Positions 52,391-63,700 of a DNA stretch of 64,000 bases are shown here, piece after piece. The stretch is from positions 8,022,501 through 8,086,500 of the forward strand of contig NZ_CP021744.1 of assembly GCF_002192455.1 (NCBI RefSeq), in the 5' to 3' direction. Below the pieces are notes generated by a model. It was not told the origin of the DNA and did no database searches. It saw nothing but the letters and a program-made list of their open reading frames with translations. The first letter of the stretch is position 1, and each line of letters starts with the position of its first letter. The stretch comes from Streptomyces albireticuli. GTDB taxonomy: Bacteria > Actinomycetota > Actinomycetes > Streptomycetales > Streptomycetaceae. A program made the position numbers and the translations under genes.

Positions 52391-54774
52391 GTGAGTCGTT
52401 CCCTGTCCTTGTCCAGTTTCTTGAGTTTCGCCTGGAACCGGTCCTTGTCCCGGTCGATGGCGTCCCGGCGCAGATCCAGCAGATCGGCTCCGGCCCGCAG
52501 CGTGGGCTCCGCCAGCCCCTGGACCATCTGCTGGGTGAACCACAGGAGCCAGGTGAGCTTCGCGGTCCGCTGCTCCTGCAGCGACAGGGCGGGATTCACC
52601 CGGATGCCGTCGATCTGCTCGCGCCGGTAGCTCTTGCCGGGCACCTTCATCACGCCGGACAGACTGGCCGGTTCGCCCTCCCGGCCGGCCTCGACCGTGA
52701 GGGTCCGGGCCTGCTTCCAGTAGTCGGTCCGTGCCCGGGCCGTCTTCCAGCCCTCCAGCCACCACGCCTGGCCGTCGCTGTCGCGCAGCGCGAGCCGGTA
52801 GCGCAGCAGGGGGTGGTCCGTGCCGTGCCTGAGCGGGATCCCCTCGTCCGGGCGGACCCAGATCTCGCCGTCCTCGACCGTGAGCGGATCCTTGTGCAGC
52901 CTCGGGCAGGTCACCGTGCCGCTCACGTGGATGGTCCGGTGCTCCGTGAGCTGGTACATGCTCGCGATGGACAGCGTCAGCGCGAAGGCGCAGCGGGTGT
53001 CGGGCGAGCCGTCGACGGGGCCCAGCTTTCCCCGCATCGTCTCCGGGAACCACAGATGGGGCGGGTCCTCGCGGCGGGGCAGGACGACCAGGCCGTCGCG
53101 GGCCATCCGCTCGTAGTTCTTCAGTTGGGCCTTGGCGTCGTAGCGGGTGGCCGGGGGCAGCTTGTGCCGGGCGATGAAGGCGTCGGTGCGCTCGCTCGTC
53201 GCCGCCGGGCCCAGCAACGTCGCCTCGCACAGCTTCTGCGCGGCGGGGTTGCGCAGGACGCGGGCCAGGAACTCCAGCTCGGGAACCGGGTCGCGATCCA
53301 TGCGGGACAGGAAGTCGGCCAGCCAGTCGTCCCACCCCAGCACCTGGACGTTCATACCGCCCAGCGCCATGTCGCGGACCAGTTCGGGCAGAGTGTTGGC
53401 CCGGCCGGTCAGGTGGTAGTTCTGGCCCCAGGCGCTCGGCTCGCACACCACGGCGGTCGCGATCCGGCTCACCCAGTCGACGGGCGCCACGTTGAGGTAG
53501 CGCATCGCCGGGGCGGTCCGGTAGCGGGAGATCACCGACATGTAGCCGGAGCTGATGTCATGCCCGTTGTACGCGCCGGTACGGGTGTGCCCGACGATGC
53601 CGCCCGGGCGCAGGAACGTCACCGTCAGACCGCGCTCGCGGGCGCGCCGGAGCGCCGCCTCCGCGGCCCATTTCGCCTTGTCGTATCCGGCGGCCAGCCG
53701 GTCGACGTGGGCGACAGGGTCGTCCTCGCCCATGGAGGTGACGCCCAGTTCGTTGAACACGGCGACCGACGAGATGTGGTGGAGCGGCTTGGCCGGGCCG
53801 GTCATCGCGAGTTCCGCCAGCGTCAGCGCGCCCAGGACGTTGGTCCGGCGCAGCGAGTGGTAGCCCCGGAGGAAGTCGACCGCCGCCGCCACGTTGACGA
53901 TGGAGTCGAGCTCCTGCGCCAGCGCCGCCCACCGGTCGTCCGACAGCCCCAGCCGCGGCTGCCGGACGTCGCCGACCAGCACGGTGATCCGGCGCTTGAC
54001 CTCGGCGGACCAGGGCAGCGCGAAACTGGTCAGCGCCTCGGCCAAGCGCTGTTCCGCGGCCTGGGCGCTGTCCGCTCGCACCAGGCACACGAGGTGCGCG
54101 CGGCTGTGCCGCAGCAGGTCGAAGAGCATGTGGCTGCCGAGGAAGCCCGTCGCACCGGTCAGCAGGATCCGGCGGGGCGGGGCCGGGTCGGGGTCGCCGC
54201 ACCACGGGAGCCGGTCGGCGCGCGCCAGGTCGGCGGTGATCAGCGCGAGGTCGTCGTTGTCGTCGCCCTGCGGAGGCTCCTCATCCACCGGCGCGGCCGT
54301 GGGAGCGGTGGCGAGGGCGGGCTGCCCGGTCGTGCGCAGCCAGCGCTGCGCGAGGCGGCGGGGCCGGGCGTCCGCGAAGACGTCGTCCAGGCTGAGCCGG
54401 ACGTCCAATTCACGGTCGAGCGCCGCCACGAGCTCCACCGCGTCCACCGAGGTCGCCCCCGCCTCGAACAGGTCGGTCTCGGCATCGACCGGCGCCCCGT
54501 GCAGGAACCGGGCCGCCTTCGAAGCGATGGCCGAGGCCAGCCCGTCCAGGCTCCACACCCCGCCCGCGCCGCCTGTCGCCCCGCCCGCGCCGCCTGTCGC
54601 CCCGCCCGCGCCGCCTGTCGCCGCGGGCGGCGTCGCGGGGCCCGGCTTGTCGAAGCGGGCCAGCAGGGCCGCCACCGCGGCCGCGCCGCGACCGCCGCTT
54701 TCGACCAGCTCTTCTTCGTGCCGGCGGCCGGAGCTCCCCGGCCCGTCCAGTCCCTTCACGTCCGGTTCCCTCAC
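52387..54774 (-). CDS. ACP-thioester reductase protein with extra C-terminal domain
   Basis: A 795-residue protein. After a Gly-repeat linker (about 50-72) there is a carrier domain with FEAGATSVDAVEL (S109 for phosphopantetheine). A thioester reductase of SDR type follows (about 200-480), with ILLTGATGFLGSHM for NADPH and Y364-K368 in AGYDKAKWAAE. The last 280 residues (MYQLTEHRTIHVSGTVTCPR; HPLLRYRLALRDSDGQAWWL) look like the accessory domain found in GMC oxidase/hydrolase fusions. It should cut the chain from its carrier as an aldehyde or alcohol. It starts at GTG 54774, overlapping the megasynthase stop as GTGA. Confidence 0.85.
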   Translation of the reverse strand: MREPDVKGLDGPGSSGRRHEEELVESGGRGAAAVAALLARFDKPGPATPPAATGGAGGATGGAGGATGGAGGVWSLDGLASAIASKAARFLHGAPVDAETDLFEAGATSVDAVELVAALDRELDVRLSLDDVFADARPRRLAQRWLRTTGQPALATAPTAAPVDEEPPQGDDNDDLALITADLARADRLPWCGDPDPAPPRRILLTGATGFLGSHMLFDLLRHSRAHLVCLVRADSAQAAEQRLAEALTSFALPWSAEVKRRITVLVGDVRQPRLGLSDDRWAALAQELDSIVNVAAAVDFLRGYHSLRRTNVLGALTLAELAMTGPAKPLHHISSVAVFNELGVTSMGEDDPVAHVDRLAAGYDKAKWAAEAALRRARERGLTVTFLRPGGIVGHTRTGAYNGHDISSGYMSVISRYRTAPAMRYLNVAPVDWVSRIATAVVCEPSAWGQNYHLTGRANTLPELVRDMALGGMNVQVLGWDDWLADFLSRMDRDPVPELEFLARVLRNPAAQKLCEATLLGPAATSERTDAFIARHKLPPATRYDAKAQLKNYERMARDGLVVLPRREDPPHLWFPETMRGKLGPVDGSPDTRCAFALTLSIASMYQLTEHRTIHVSGTVTCPRLHKDPLTVEDGEIWVRPDEGIPLRHGTDHPLLRYRLALRDSDGQAWWLEGWKTARARTDYWKQARTLTVEAGREGEPASLSGVMKVPGKSYRREQIDGIRVNPALSLQEQRTAKLTWLLWFTQQMVQGLAEPTLRAGADLLDLRRDAIDRDKDRFQAKLKKLDKDRERLT
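54558..54620. repeat. Three tandem 21-base repeats in the reductase gene
   Basis: Three adjacent copies of a 21-base unit (54558-54578, 54579-54599, 54600-54620) encode the GGAGGAT linker repeats ahead of the carrier domain. Copy number may vary between strains, and the region is prone to assembly collapse. Confidence 0.85.
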
Positions 54775-57700
54775 TTGGTCTCATCCCCTGTTCGTGTCGT
54801 TGCGGCGTTCCACGAGCGGAACTCCCTCAGCCGCGCCGGCGTGACCACCGCTTGGAGCTGTGGCGCGTCGGCGTCCTCGCCCCCCAGGGCGGCGACCAGC
54901 CGCCGTGCCGGGACGTTGCGGTCCGTGTGTTCGGCGGTCAGCCGGACCGACCGGCAGCCCAGGGCCTCGGCCCGGTCGGCGAGCCACCGCAGCAGCCGCT
55001 CTTCGGCGCCGCGGCCCAGCACCCGGCAGCTGAGCATCCACGCCAAGACGTCGAGCGTGTCGCCGTCGGGACGGATCGCCACCACGCCGATCTGCCCGTA
55101 CGCGCCGAACCGGTCGCGCGCCGACGCCGTCCACACCTCGCCCTCCCGCTGCCACCGCGGCAGCGCTTGCGCGTCCAGCAGGGAGGGGCGCAGGTTGAAC
55201 TGGTTCGTACGCCGGCCCAGCTGGACCGAGCGCTCCACCGTGGCGGCGGACAGCGGCTGGATGTCGAGCTCCAGTTGCAGCCGCTCGAGGAACTCCGCGA
55301 AACTCGTCTGCGCGCGTGCCGCGCCGCGTACCTTCTCCTGGCGGTAGAACTCGGCCCGGGCGGCGTCCTCACGCGTCGCCGCTCGTGGTGCGACCGGCCA
55401 CAGCCGCGTCAGGAAGTCCGCCAGCTCGTCCGCGGGCGGGCACGTCACGCACAGGACGTCGGGCAGCGTGGCCCGCACCGCGGCGATTTCCACGGGGTTG
55501 TCGTCGAGGAAAAGGAAGGTGTCGAGACCGAGCCCCAGCTCGTCGGCGACCCCCCTGATCCGCGTGGACTTGGGGTCCCACCCCGCGGAGATCGCGGTGA
55601 AGTCGTCGGGACCGAGCACACTGTCGGGCCGCTCCAGCACGGCGCGCACGGTGGCCTCGTCGTTGTTGGACACCAGCACCAGCAGTACGCCCGCGGCGCG
55701 CCATTCCAGCAGTCGGCGGGCCAGCCGCGCGCGGTCCCCGCCGACATCTACCCGGTCCGGTCCGATCTCGCCCGCGACGCCGCTCCACAGGGTCTCGTCC
55801 CCGTCCACGGCTATCACCTTGGGTGCCGTGCGCCGGACCGCTCGTACCAGCTCGGCGACGGTCAGCGCCACGGCCGCCTGGAACTCCATCCGGAAGGGCA
55901 GATGGGCGAGGGTATCGGTCTGCTCGTCGAAGACGTTGTCGACGCCCGTGCCGCGGCTCCAGCTGCCGGCGTCCAGCAGCGCGATGCCGGGATGGCCGTG
56001 CAGACCTGCCGCCACCGACTGCTCCCAGCCGCGCAGCCGCCGGTCCTCGGAGCGGGCCGGGAGGAAGCCGATGACCAGCGGCTTTCCCGTCCGTTCGGCC
56101 AGGGCGCGCAGCGCGGCACGGTACTCCTCGGCGAGATCGGCCAGCACGTCGTCGGTGAGCGAGCCGAAACGTCCCAGGTCCGCGGCGCGCAGCAGCACGA
56201 CGCCGACCGCGGTCGAGGGCGCGCTCAGCACACCCGCCGGATCGTGCAGGCTCGCCAGTACCTGGTGGTACGGGGCCTCGACGGTGGTAAGTCCGGCGCC
56301 CTCCAGGGCGGTGTCCACCAGTGCGGGCAGATTACCGAGGGCGAAGGTGGCCGCGATCGCGATGCCCGCGGGCTCCGCTTCCCCGGCCTGGGGCGCGCCG
56401 GCCCGCGTCTCCACGGCCGCACGGTCCACCGCGTCCATCGCGTCCATCGCGTCCGCCGTGCCCGCGGCCACCTCGGCGACCAGGGCGAGGAAGGCGCGCC
56501 CCAACCGGGCGCAGCTCGGCCCGTCGAGGATGTCGAGGCTGTAGTCCAGGCGCAGATGGCCCAGGTCGGGCACCACCGTGATCATCAGATCGAGGTCGGA
56601 GTAGCCGGTGCCCGCGGGCAGCACCTCCAGCCCGTGCAGCGTCAGCGCCTGCGGCCGGATGTAGTTGAAATACACCTCGATCAGCGGCGCGTTGTCGCGG
56701 TGCAGGCCCGCCGAGACGAGGGCGGGCATCGCGTCGAAGAGCGTGACTCCCTGCTCCAGCACCGCGCTCAGGCGGCTGTCGGTCCGGCGGAGCACGTCGG
56801 CGACCGGTTCGCCCGGCGCCGCCTCGGCCGCGAACGGGATCGGGATGCCGAAGAACCCGAGCGCGTCGAGCGCCCCGGCGTGCATCCGGGTGTCCACCGG
56901 AACCGCCAGCACGAACCGCTCCCGCTCGCGCAGGCGGGCGAGGAAGACGGTCAGCGTGCCCAGCCACAGCGCGGCGGGGGTGATGCCGAGCCGCCGCGCC
57001 CGCGCCGTGACCCGCTCGAGCAGTTCCTCGGGCAGCTCGACGAACTCGGTGGCCGCGCGGTAGCTGCGCGCTGCCGGCCGGGGCCTGGCCAAGGTCAGCT
57101 CCAGCCTGCTGCACCCGGCGTAGCGCTCCAGCCCCTGCGGCGTCGCCGCGTCGCGACCAGCCGCCCGCTGCGCCCCCAGCAGGAGATCGATGTCCTGAAG
57201 GGACGGACCCGGGGGCAGCTGCGCACCGGACAGCCCCATGCCGATCTCGGCCGCCGCCAGGACGAGCGAGGGGAAGTCGGACACAGCGTGATGCGCACCG
57301 TAGATCAGCACCTGCTCGCCGGAGGGATACTCCAGCAGCTCGAATCGCCACAGCGGGGACACGGCGAGATCGAACGGCGGCTCCATCAGCTCCCGGAGCC
57401 GCTGATCGACGTCGACGCCGTCGCCGACGGGAGACCAGCGCAGCAGCACGCCCGAACCCTGCGGCCGGATCTCGAGCCGCTGACCGTGCTCGGCGTCCGG
57501 GACGATCGCCGTCCGCAGCGCCGCGTGCCGATCGGCGAGCCCGGCCAGCACCTCGCTCAGCCGCTCGCGTGTCGTCGGCGCGGCGAGCCGCACGGCGAAG
57601 CCGATGTGGTGCGTGACACCCGGCGTGCCCTGCTGCTCCGCGCGCACCAGCCGCATCACGTCCCGGGTCGCCGGCCGGAACACGATCTCGCCGACCGCCG

Positions 57701-60700
57701 CAGCGGCGACGGGCGCCGCGTCGCGCTCCCGGTGCGTGACGTCGGCGGTCTCGGCCACCAAGTGGTCGGCGATGTCGGTGACGCCGGCGCCGTTGAGCAG
57801 CAGCGCGATCGGCACCGTACGGCCGAAGTCCTGCTCCACGACGCCGCGAGCTCGCATGGCCAGCACCGAATCCATGCCCAGCGAGGTGAGCGACGCCGCG
57901 ACGTCGAACCGGTCGGCGTCGAAGCCCAGCAGGCCGGATATCTGGTGCCGGAGCCGGTCGACCGCCTGCTCCCGGGAGAGCGGGCCGGTGCGGTGGCGCG
58001 CGGGCGGCAGCTCGCGCCGGGAGGCGGCCGGGGCCGCCGCGGTGGCGCGCCGCTGGGTGAGCAGCCCGGCGAACAGCGGTGGGAGCAGGTGCGGTTCGGT
58101 GGCCCGCAGGGTGGGCAGGTCCAGGGCCAGGGCGACCAGCGCCGCATCCGTGCCGGGCCCGGCCGTGGCCAGGGCGGTGTCGAACAGCGCCATTCCCTGC
58201 TCGGCGGTGAGCGGGCTCATCCCGCCGTGGCCCAGACGCTGGAGGTCGAAGCGGTCCAGGTGTGCGGTCATCCCCGTGCGCTGGTCCCACAGCCCCCAGG
58301 CCAGGGAGAGCCCTGGCAGGCCCGCGTCGCGGCGGTGCTGTGCGAGCGCGTCGAGGAAGGTGTTGGCGGCGGCGTAGTTGCCCTGCCCCGGCACGCCGAT
58401 GACCGCGGAGACGGAGGAGAACGTCACGAAGGCGGACAGGTCCAGACCGGCCGTGAGGTCGTGCAGATGCCAGGCCCCGTCGACTTTGGGCCGCAGAACG
58501 GTGTCGACGCGCTCAGGGGAGAGCGATCCGATCATCGCGTCGTCGAGGACACCGGCCGCGTGCACCACGGCGGTCAGTGGATGCGCGGCGTCGATCGCGC
58601 TCAGCGCCTCACCGAGCTGTGCCCGGTCGGCGACGTCGCACGCGCGGATGGTGACGCGCGCTCCGGCGGCGGTGAGCTCCTCCCGCAGGGCTTCGGCCCC
58701 GGGGCCAGCTCGCCCTGGCGGGAGAGCAGCAGCAGGTGCGCCACGCCCAGCGTCACCAGATGGCGGGCCAGCCGAGCGCCCAGACCACCGGTGCCGCCGG
58801 TGATCAGGACGGTTCCCGCACCGAGTCCAGGGGGCGTGGACGCGGCGGCGGCCCGGTGGCGGCTGAGCCGAGGGGCGTGGATCTTCCCGTCGCGGATCGC
58901 GAGTTGCGGCAGGTCCGACGCCACGGCCTCCCGCAGCGACGTCCAGGAGCCGTGCGGCGCACCGTCGAGATCGACGAGGCCGATGCGGCCGGGGTTCTCG
59001 CTCTGGGCGGCGCGTACGAGCCCCCATACCGGGGCCTGGGCCAGGTCCATTTCGCCGGCGCCGACGCGCACGGCGCCGCGGGTCAGGACGACCAGACGCG
59101 ACGCGGTGAGCACGTCCTGGGCCAGCCACTGCTGCAGCGCCCGCAGTGTCCGGCACGCGACCCTCCGCACGCCGGACAGCAGATCGCCCGCACCCGCGCC
59201 GGTCACGGGCAGCAGAACGACCTCCGGCACGGCCGCACCGGCCCGGACGGCGCTGACCAGTGCGCCGACCGACGCGTAGACCGGCACCCCCGCAGGCGCG
59301 CCCGGCGCTTCGTCGGCGCTGACGAGGGCCCACGAGGCGGGTCCGGGGAGGGCCGCGGGGGAGGGGGAGCGAACAGCCCAGTCCAGTCGGAGCAGGGCCG
59401 TACGCTCGTCGCCCGCGCTCCGGGCGGCCGCGAGCTGCCCGGGAGCGATCGGGCGCAGCAGGAGGGAATCGACCTGGACGACCGGAGCACCGGTCCGGTC
59501 GGCTGCCCGCACGGTGATCGCCCCATGGCCCGCGGGCGCGATCCGCACCCGCAGAGCGCTCGCGCCGCGCGCATGCACGGTGACACCGCTCCACGAGAAC
59601 GGCAGCCGCGTGTGCCCCGTGTCGTCGGCGCCGAGGTCCCCGCCCAGGACGGCGGGGTGCAGCGCCGCGTCGAGCAGTGCGGGGTGGATGCCGAACCGCC
59701 GCGCGTCCTCCCACAGCAGCCCGGGCAGGGCGATCTCGGCGAAGACCTCATCACCACGCCGCCACGCCGCCGATACGCCCCGGAAGGCGGCCCCGTACGT
59801 CAACCCCAGGCCCGCCAGCGTGCTGTAGAGGTCGTCCACCGGGACCGCCGTGGCGCCCAGGGGCGGCCACACCGCGCCCACACCGTCCTCGGCGGGCGGA
59901 TCCGCCGTGGCACCGGCGAGGACGCCGGTGGCGTGCCGCGTCCACACGGGCGCGTCGTCGGGATGCTCGGGGCTGGAGTGGACGCTGACCGGGCGGGTCC
60001 CGTCCGGGGCCTCGGCGCCGACAGCCACCTGCACGCGCACCGCGCCGTGTTCGGGCAGGACGAGGGGCGCCTCCAGCATCAGCTCCCGCAGGTGCGGGCA
60101 GCCCACCGCGTCCCCGGCGCGCAGCGCCATCTCCACGAACGCGGTGCCGGGCAGCAGGACCACGCCTCGTACGGCGTGCTCGCCCAGCCAGGGGTGCGAC
60201 GCCGTCGAGAGGCGCCCGGTCAGCACCGCGCCGCGCTCCTCGGCGAGCAGCACCGCCGCACCGAGCAGCGGATGGTCCGCCGAGGTGAGACCCAGAGTGG
60301 CCACAGGGGCGGCGGCGCTCCGGGCGGGCAGCCAGAACCGCTCCCGTTCGAAGGCGTACGTCGGCAGCTCGACCCGCCTACCACCGGTCAGCAGCGCCTC
60401 CCACGCCACCGGCACACCGGCGGCGAACACGTCGGCCGCCGCGGCGGCGACCTGGGCCAGGCCGCCCTCGTCACGGCGCAGTGCCGCCACCACCGTGGCG
60501 CGGGCGTCCGCCGCGTCGGCGCTCTCCTGCACCCCGACGGCGAGTACCGGATGCGCACTGACCTCGACGAACACCGTGATGCCGCGCTTGAGCAAGGCGG
60601 TGGTGGCCTGCTCGAACTCCACCGTCTGCCGCAGATTGCGGTACCAGTACCCCGCGTCGAGCACGGCGGTGTCCAGCAGCCCGCCGGTCACCGACGAGTA

Positions 60701-63700
60701 GAACGGCACGGCGGCGGAGCGGGGCCGCACACCTCCTAGCGCCTCGGCGAGCTCCGCTTCGAGCCGCTCGACCTGAGCCGAGTGCGAGGCGTAGTCCACA
60801 CTGATCCGCCGCGCCCGTACGCCCTCCGCCTCGCACGCCGCCAGCAGTCCGTCCAACGCGCCGGGGTCGCCCGACACCACAGTGGAGGAAGGCCCGTTGA
60901 CCGCGGCCAGCGACAGGCGTCCGCCGAAGCCGCGGATGCGCGTCCGCACCTCGTCCGCGGGCAGGGACAGCGACACCATGCCGCCCTGTCCGGACAGCGC
61001 CGCGATCGCCGCGCTGCGCAGCGCCACCACACGGGCCGCGTCGTCCAGCGTCAGCGCGCCCGCGACGCAGGCGGCGGCGATCTCCCCCTGGCTGTGCCCC
61101 ACCACTGCGGCGGGTTCGACCCCCAGGGAGCGCCACAGCGCGGCCAGCGACACCATCACCGCGAACGACACCGGCTGCACCACGTCCACGCGGTCCAAGC
61201 CGGGCGCGCCCGCCGCGCCCCGCACCACATCGCTCAGCGACCAGTCGACGTAGCCGCTCAGCGCCTCCTCGCACTCCGCCATCCGGGCGGCGAACACCGG
61301 GGAGGATTCCAGCAGGTCCCGGCCCATGCCCACCCACTGCGCGCCCTGCCCGGGGAACACGAACGCCACGGGCGAACGGCCCCGGGCCGCGCCGGTCACC
61401 ACGGCGCTCGCGCCGGCCTTCCCCTCGGCGAGGGCCGTCAGGGCGGCGACCAGCGCGTCGCGGTCACCGCCGAGCAGCACGGCGCGGTGCTCCAGCGCCG
61501 CCCGGCCGACGGCCAGGGTGAACCCCACGTCCACCGGGTCCAGGCCGGTGTCCTCGGTGACCCGCTTCAGCAGCCGCGCCGCCTGGCTTCGCACGGCCGA
61601 GCGCGTCCTGCCCGACAGCACCCACGGCGTCACCGACCCTGTGGCGCGCACGCCGTCGTCGCCCGCTCGCAGTCCTTGTGCTTCCGGTGCCTCTTCGAGG
61701 ATGACGTGCGCGTTGGTGCCGCTGATACCGAACGAGGACACCGCCGCCCGGCGGGGCGGCTCGTCCGCGGCCAGGGCACGGCCTCCGTCAGCAGCGACAC
61801 CTCGCCCTGGGCCCAGTCCACGTGCGGGGACGGCTCGTCCACGTGCAGCGTCCGCGGCAGCACGCCATGCCGCATCGCCATGACCATCTTGATGATTCCC
61901 GCCACACCGGCGGCGGCCTGTGTGTGACCGATGTTGGACTTCAACGACCCCAGCCACAGCGGCTGTCCTTCCGGGCGGCCCTGCCCGTACGTCGCCAACA
62001 GGGCCTGGGCCTCGATCGGGTCGCCGAGCGTGGTGCCGGTGCCGTGCGCCTCCACCACGTCCACTTCCGAGGCCGACAGCCGCGCACCGGCCAGCGCCTC
62101 CCGGATCACCCGCTGTTGCGCCAGGCCGTTCGGGGCGGTCAGGCCGTTGGACGTCCCGTCCTGGTTGACCGCGCCGCCCTTGACCACCGCCAGGACCCGG
62201 TGCCCGAGGCGCCGCGCGTCGGACAACCGCTCCAGGACGAGGACCCCGACCCCCTCGCCCCAGGCCGTGCCGTCCGCGGCGGCGGCGAACGGCTTGCACC
62301 GGCCGTCGCCGGACAGCGCGCCCTGGCGGGAGAACTCCACGAACGAGCCCGGCGTGGCCATCACCGCCACGCCGCCCGCCAGCGCGAGCGAGCACTCGCC
62401 CGACCGCAGCGACCGCGCCGCGAGACGCACGGCCACCAACGAGGACGAACAGGCCGTGTCCACCGAGATCGCCGGACCTTCCAGGCCCAGCGTGTACGCC
62501 ACTCGCCCCGAGACCAGGCTGCCCGCGTTCCCACCGGGCCCGTAGTCGTGGTACATGACGCCGGCGAAGACCCCGGTGCGGGAGCCCTTCAGGGTCCGCG
62601 GACCGATTCCCGCGTGTTCGAGGGCCTCCCACGAGGTCTCCAGCAGCAGTCGCTGCTGCGGGTCCATCGTCAGTGCCTCCCGGGGCGGGATCCCGAAGAA
62701 CTCCGCGTCGAAGTCCGCCGCGCCGTGCAGGAACCCGCCCCGCCGGGTGTACGTGGCACCCGGGCGCACGCCCTCCGGGTCGTACAGCGCCTCGACGTCC
62801 CAGCCGCGGTCGGCCGGGAAGTCCGACGTGGCGTCCTCTCCCTCCCTCACCAGCCGCCACAGGTCGTCCGGGGTGGCGATCCCACCCGGATAGCGGCAGG
62901 CCATGCCGACGACGGCGATGGGATCGTCGTCCGCCGTCGCCTCGTACGGCAGCGCGACGGGGGTGCATGAGGCGGCCGGGCCCGTCAGCTCACGCAGCAG
63001 GCCGGCGACGGCACGCGGGGTCGGGTAGTCGTAGACGAGCGTCGTCGGCAGGGGGATGCCGGTGACCTCCGTGAGCCGGTTGCGCAGGTGGACCGCTCCG
63101 GCGGACGGCAGGCCCAGCGCGATGAAGACGGAGTCCCCGCTGAGTTCCACCGGCCCCTGCCCCTCACGTTCAAGGAGGCTCCGGGTCTCGGCCAGGACAA
63201 GGTCGGTGAACAGCTCCTCCCGCCCGGACGGGTCGAGTTCGGCCGGCCGCCGGTGCGGCTCCGGCTCCAGCGGCGCGGCAGCGGGCGCTTGCGCGGGCGC
63301 CAGCAGTCGGCTCGGGCGCTCCCACAGCAGGCTCCGGAGGAGCTTGCCCGAGCCGTTGCGTGGCACGGCCTCCACCTGGCGGATCTCGGCGGGAACCTTG
63401 AAGGCGGCGAGCCGACGGCGGCAGAGAGCGAGGAGTTCTTCGGCGTCGACACGGCCGGCCGCGGCGGCGACGAACGCCACCGGCACCTGCCCGAGCTCCT
63501 CGTGGTCCCTGGCCGCCACAGCGACGTCCGCCACACCGGGAGCGGACGCGATGACCTCCTCGACCTCCGTGGGCGAGATGTTCTCTCCGCCGCGGATGAT
63601 GAGCTCCTTGATACGGCTGGTGAGAGCGAGGCGTCCCGAGCGGTCCGCACGGGCGAGGTCACCGGTGCGGTACCAGCCGTCGACGAGCACGGCCGCGCTC

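Noticed and set aside
54558..54620. Tandem repeats as a possible CRISPR-like array
   Set aside because: The three units are directly adjacent, without spacers, and encode an in-frame Gly-rich linker.
54852..59279. 1475-codon plus-strand frame
   Set aside because: It is the antisense of the megasynthase and carries no recognisable domain.
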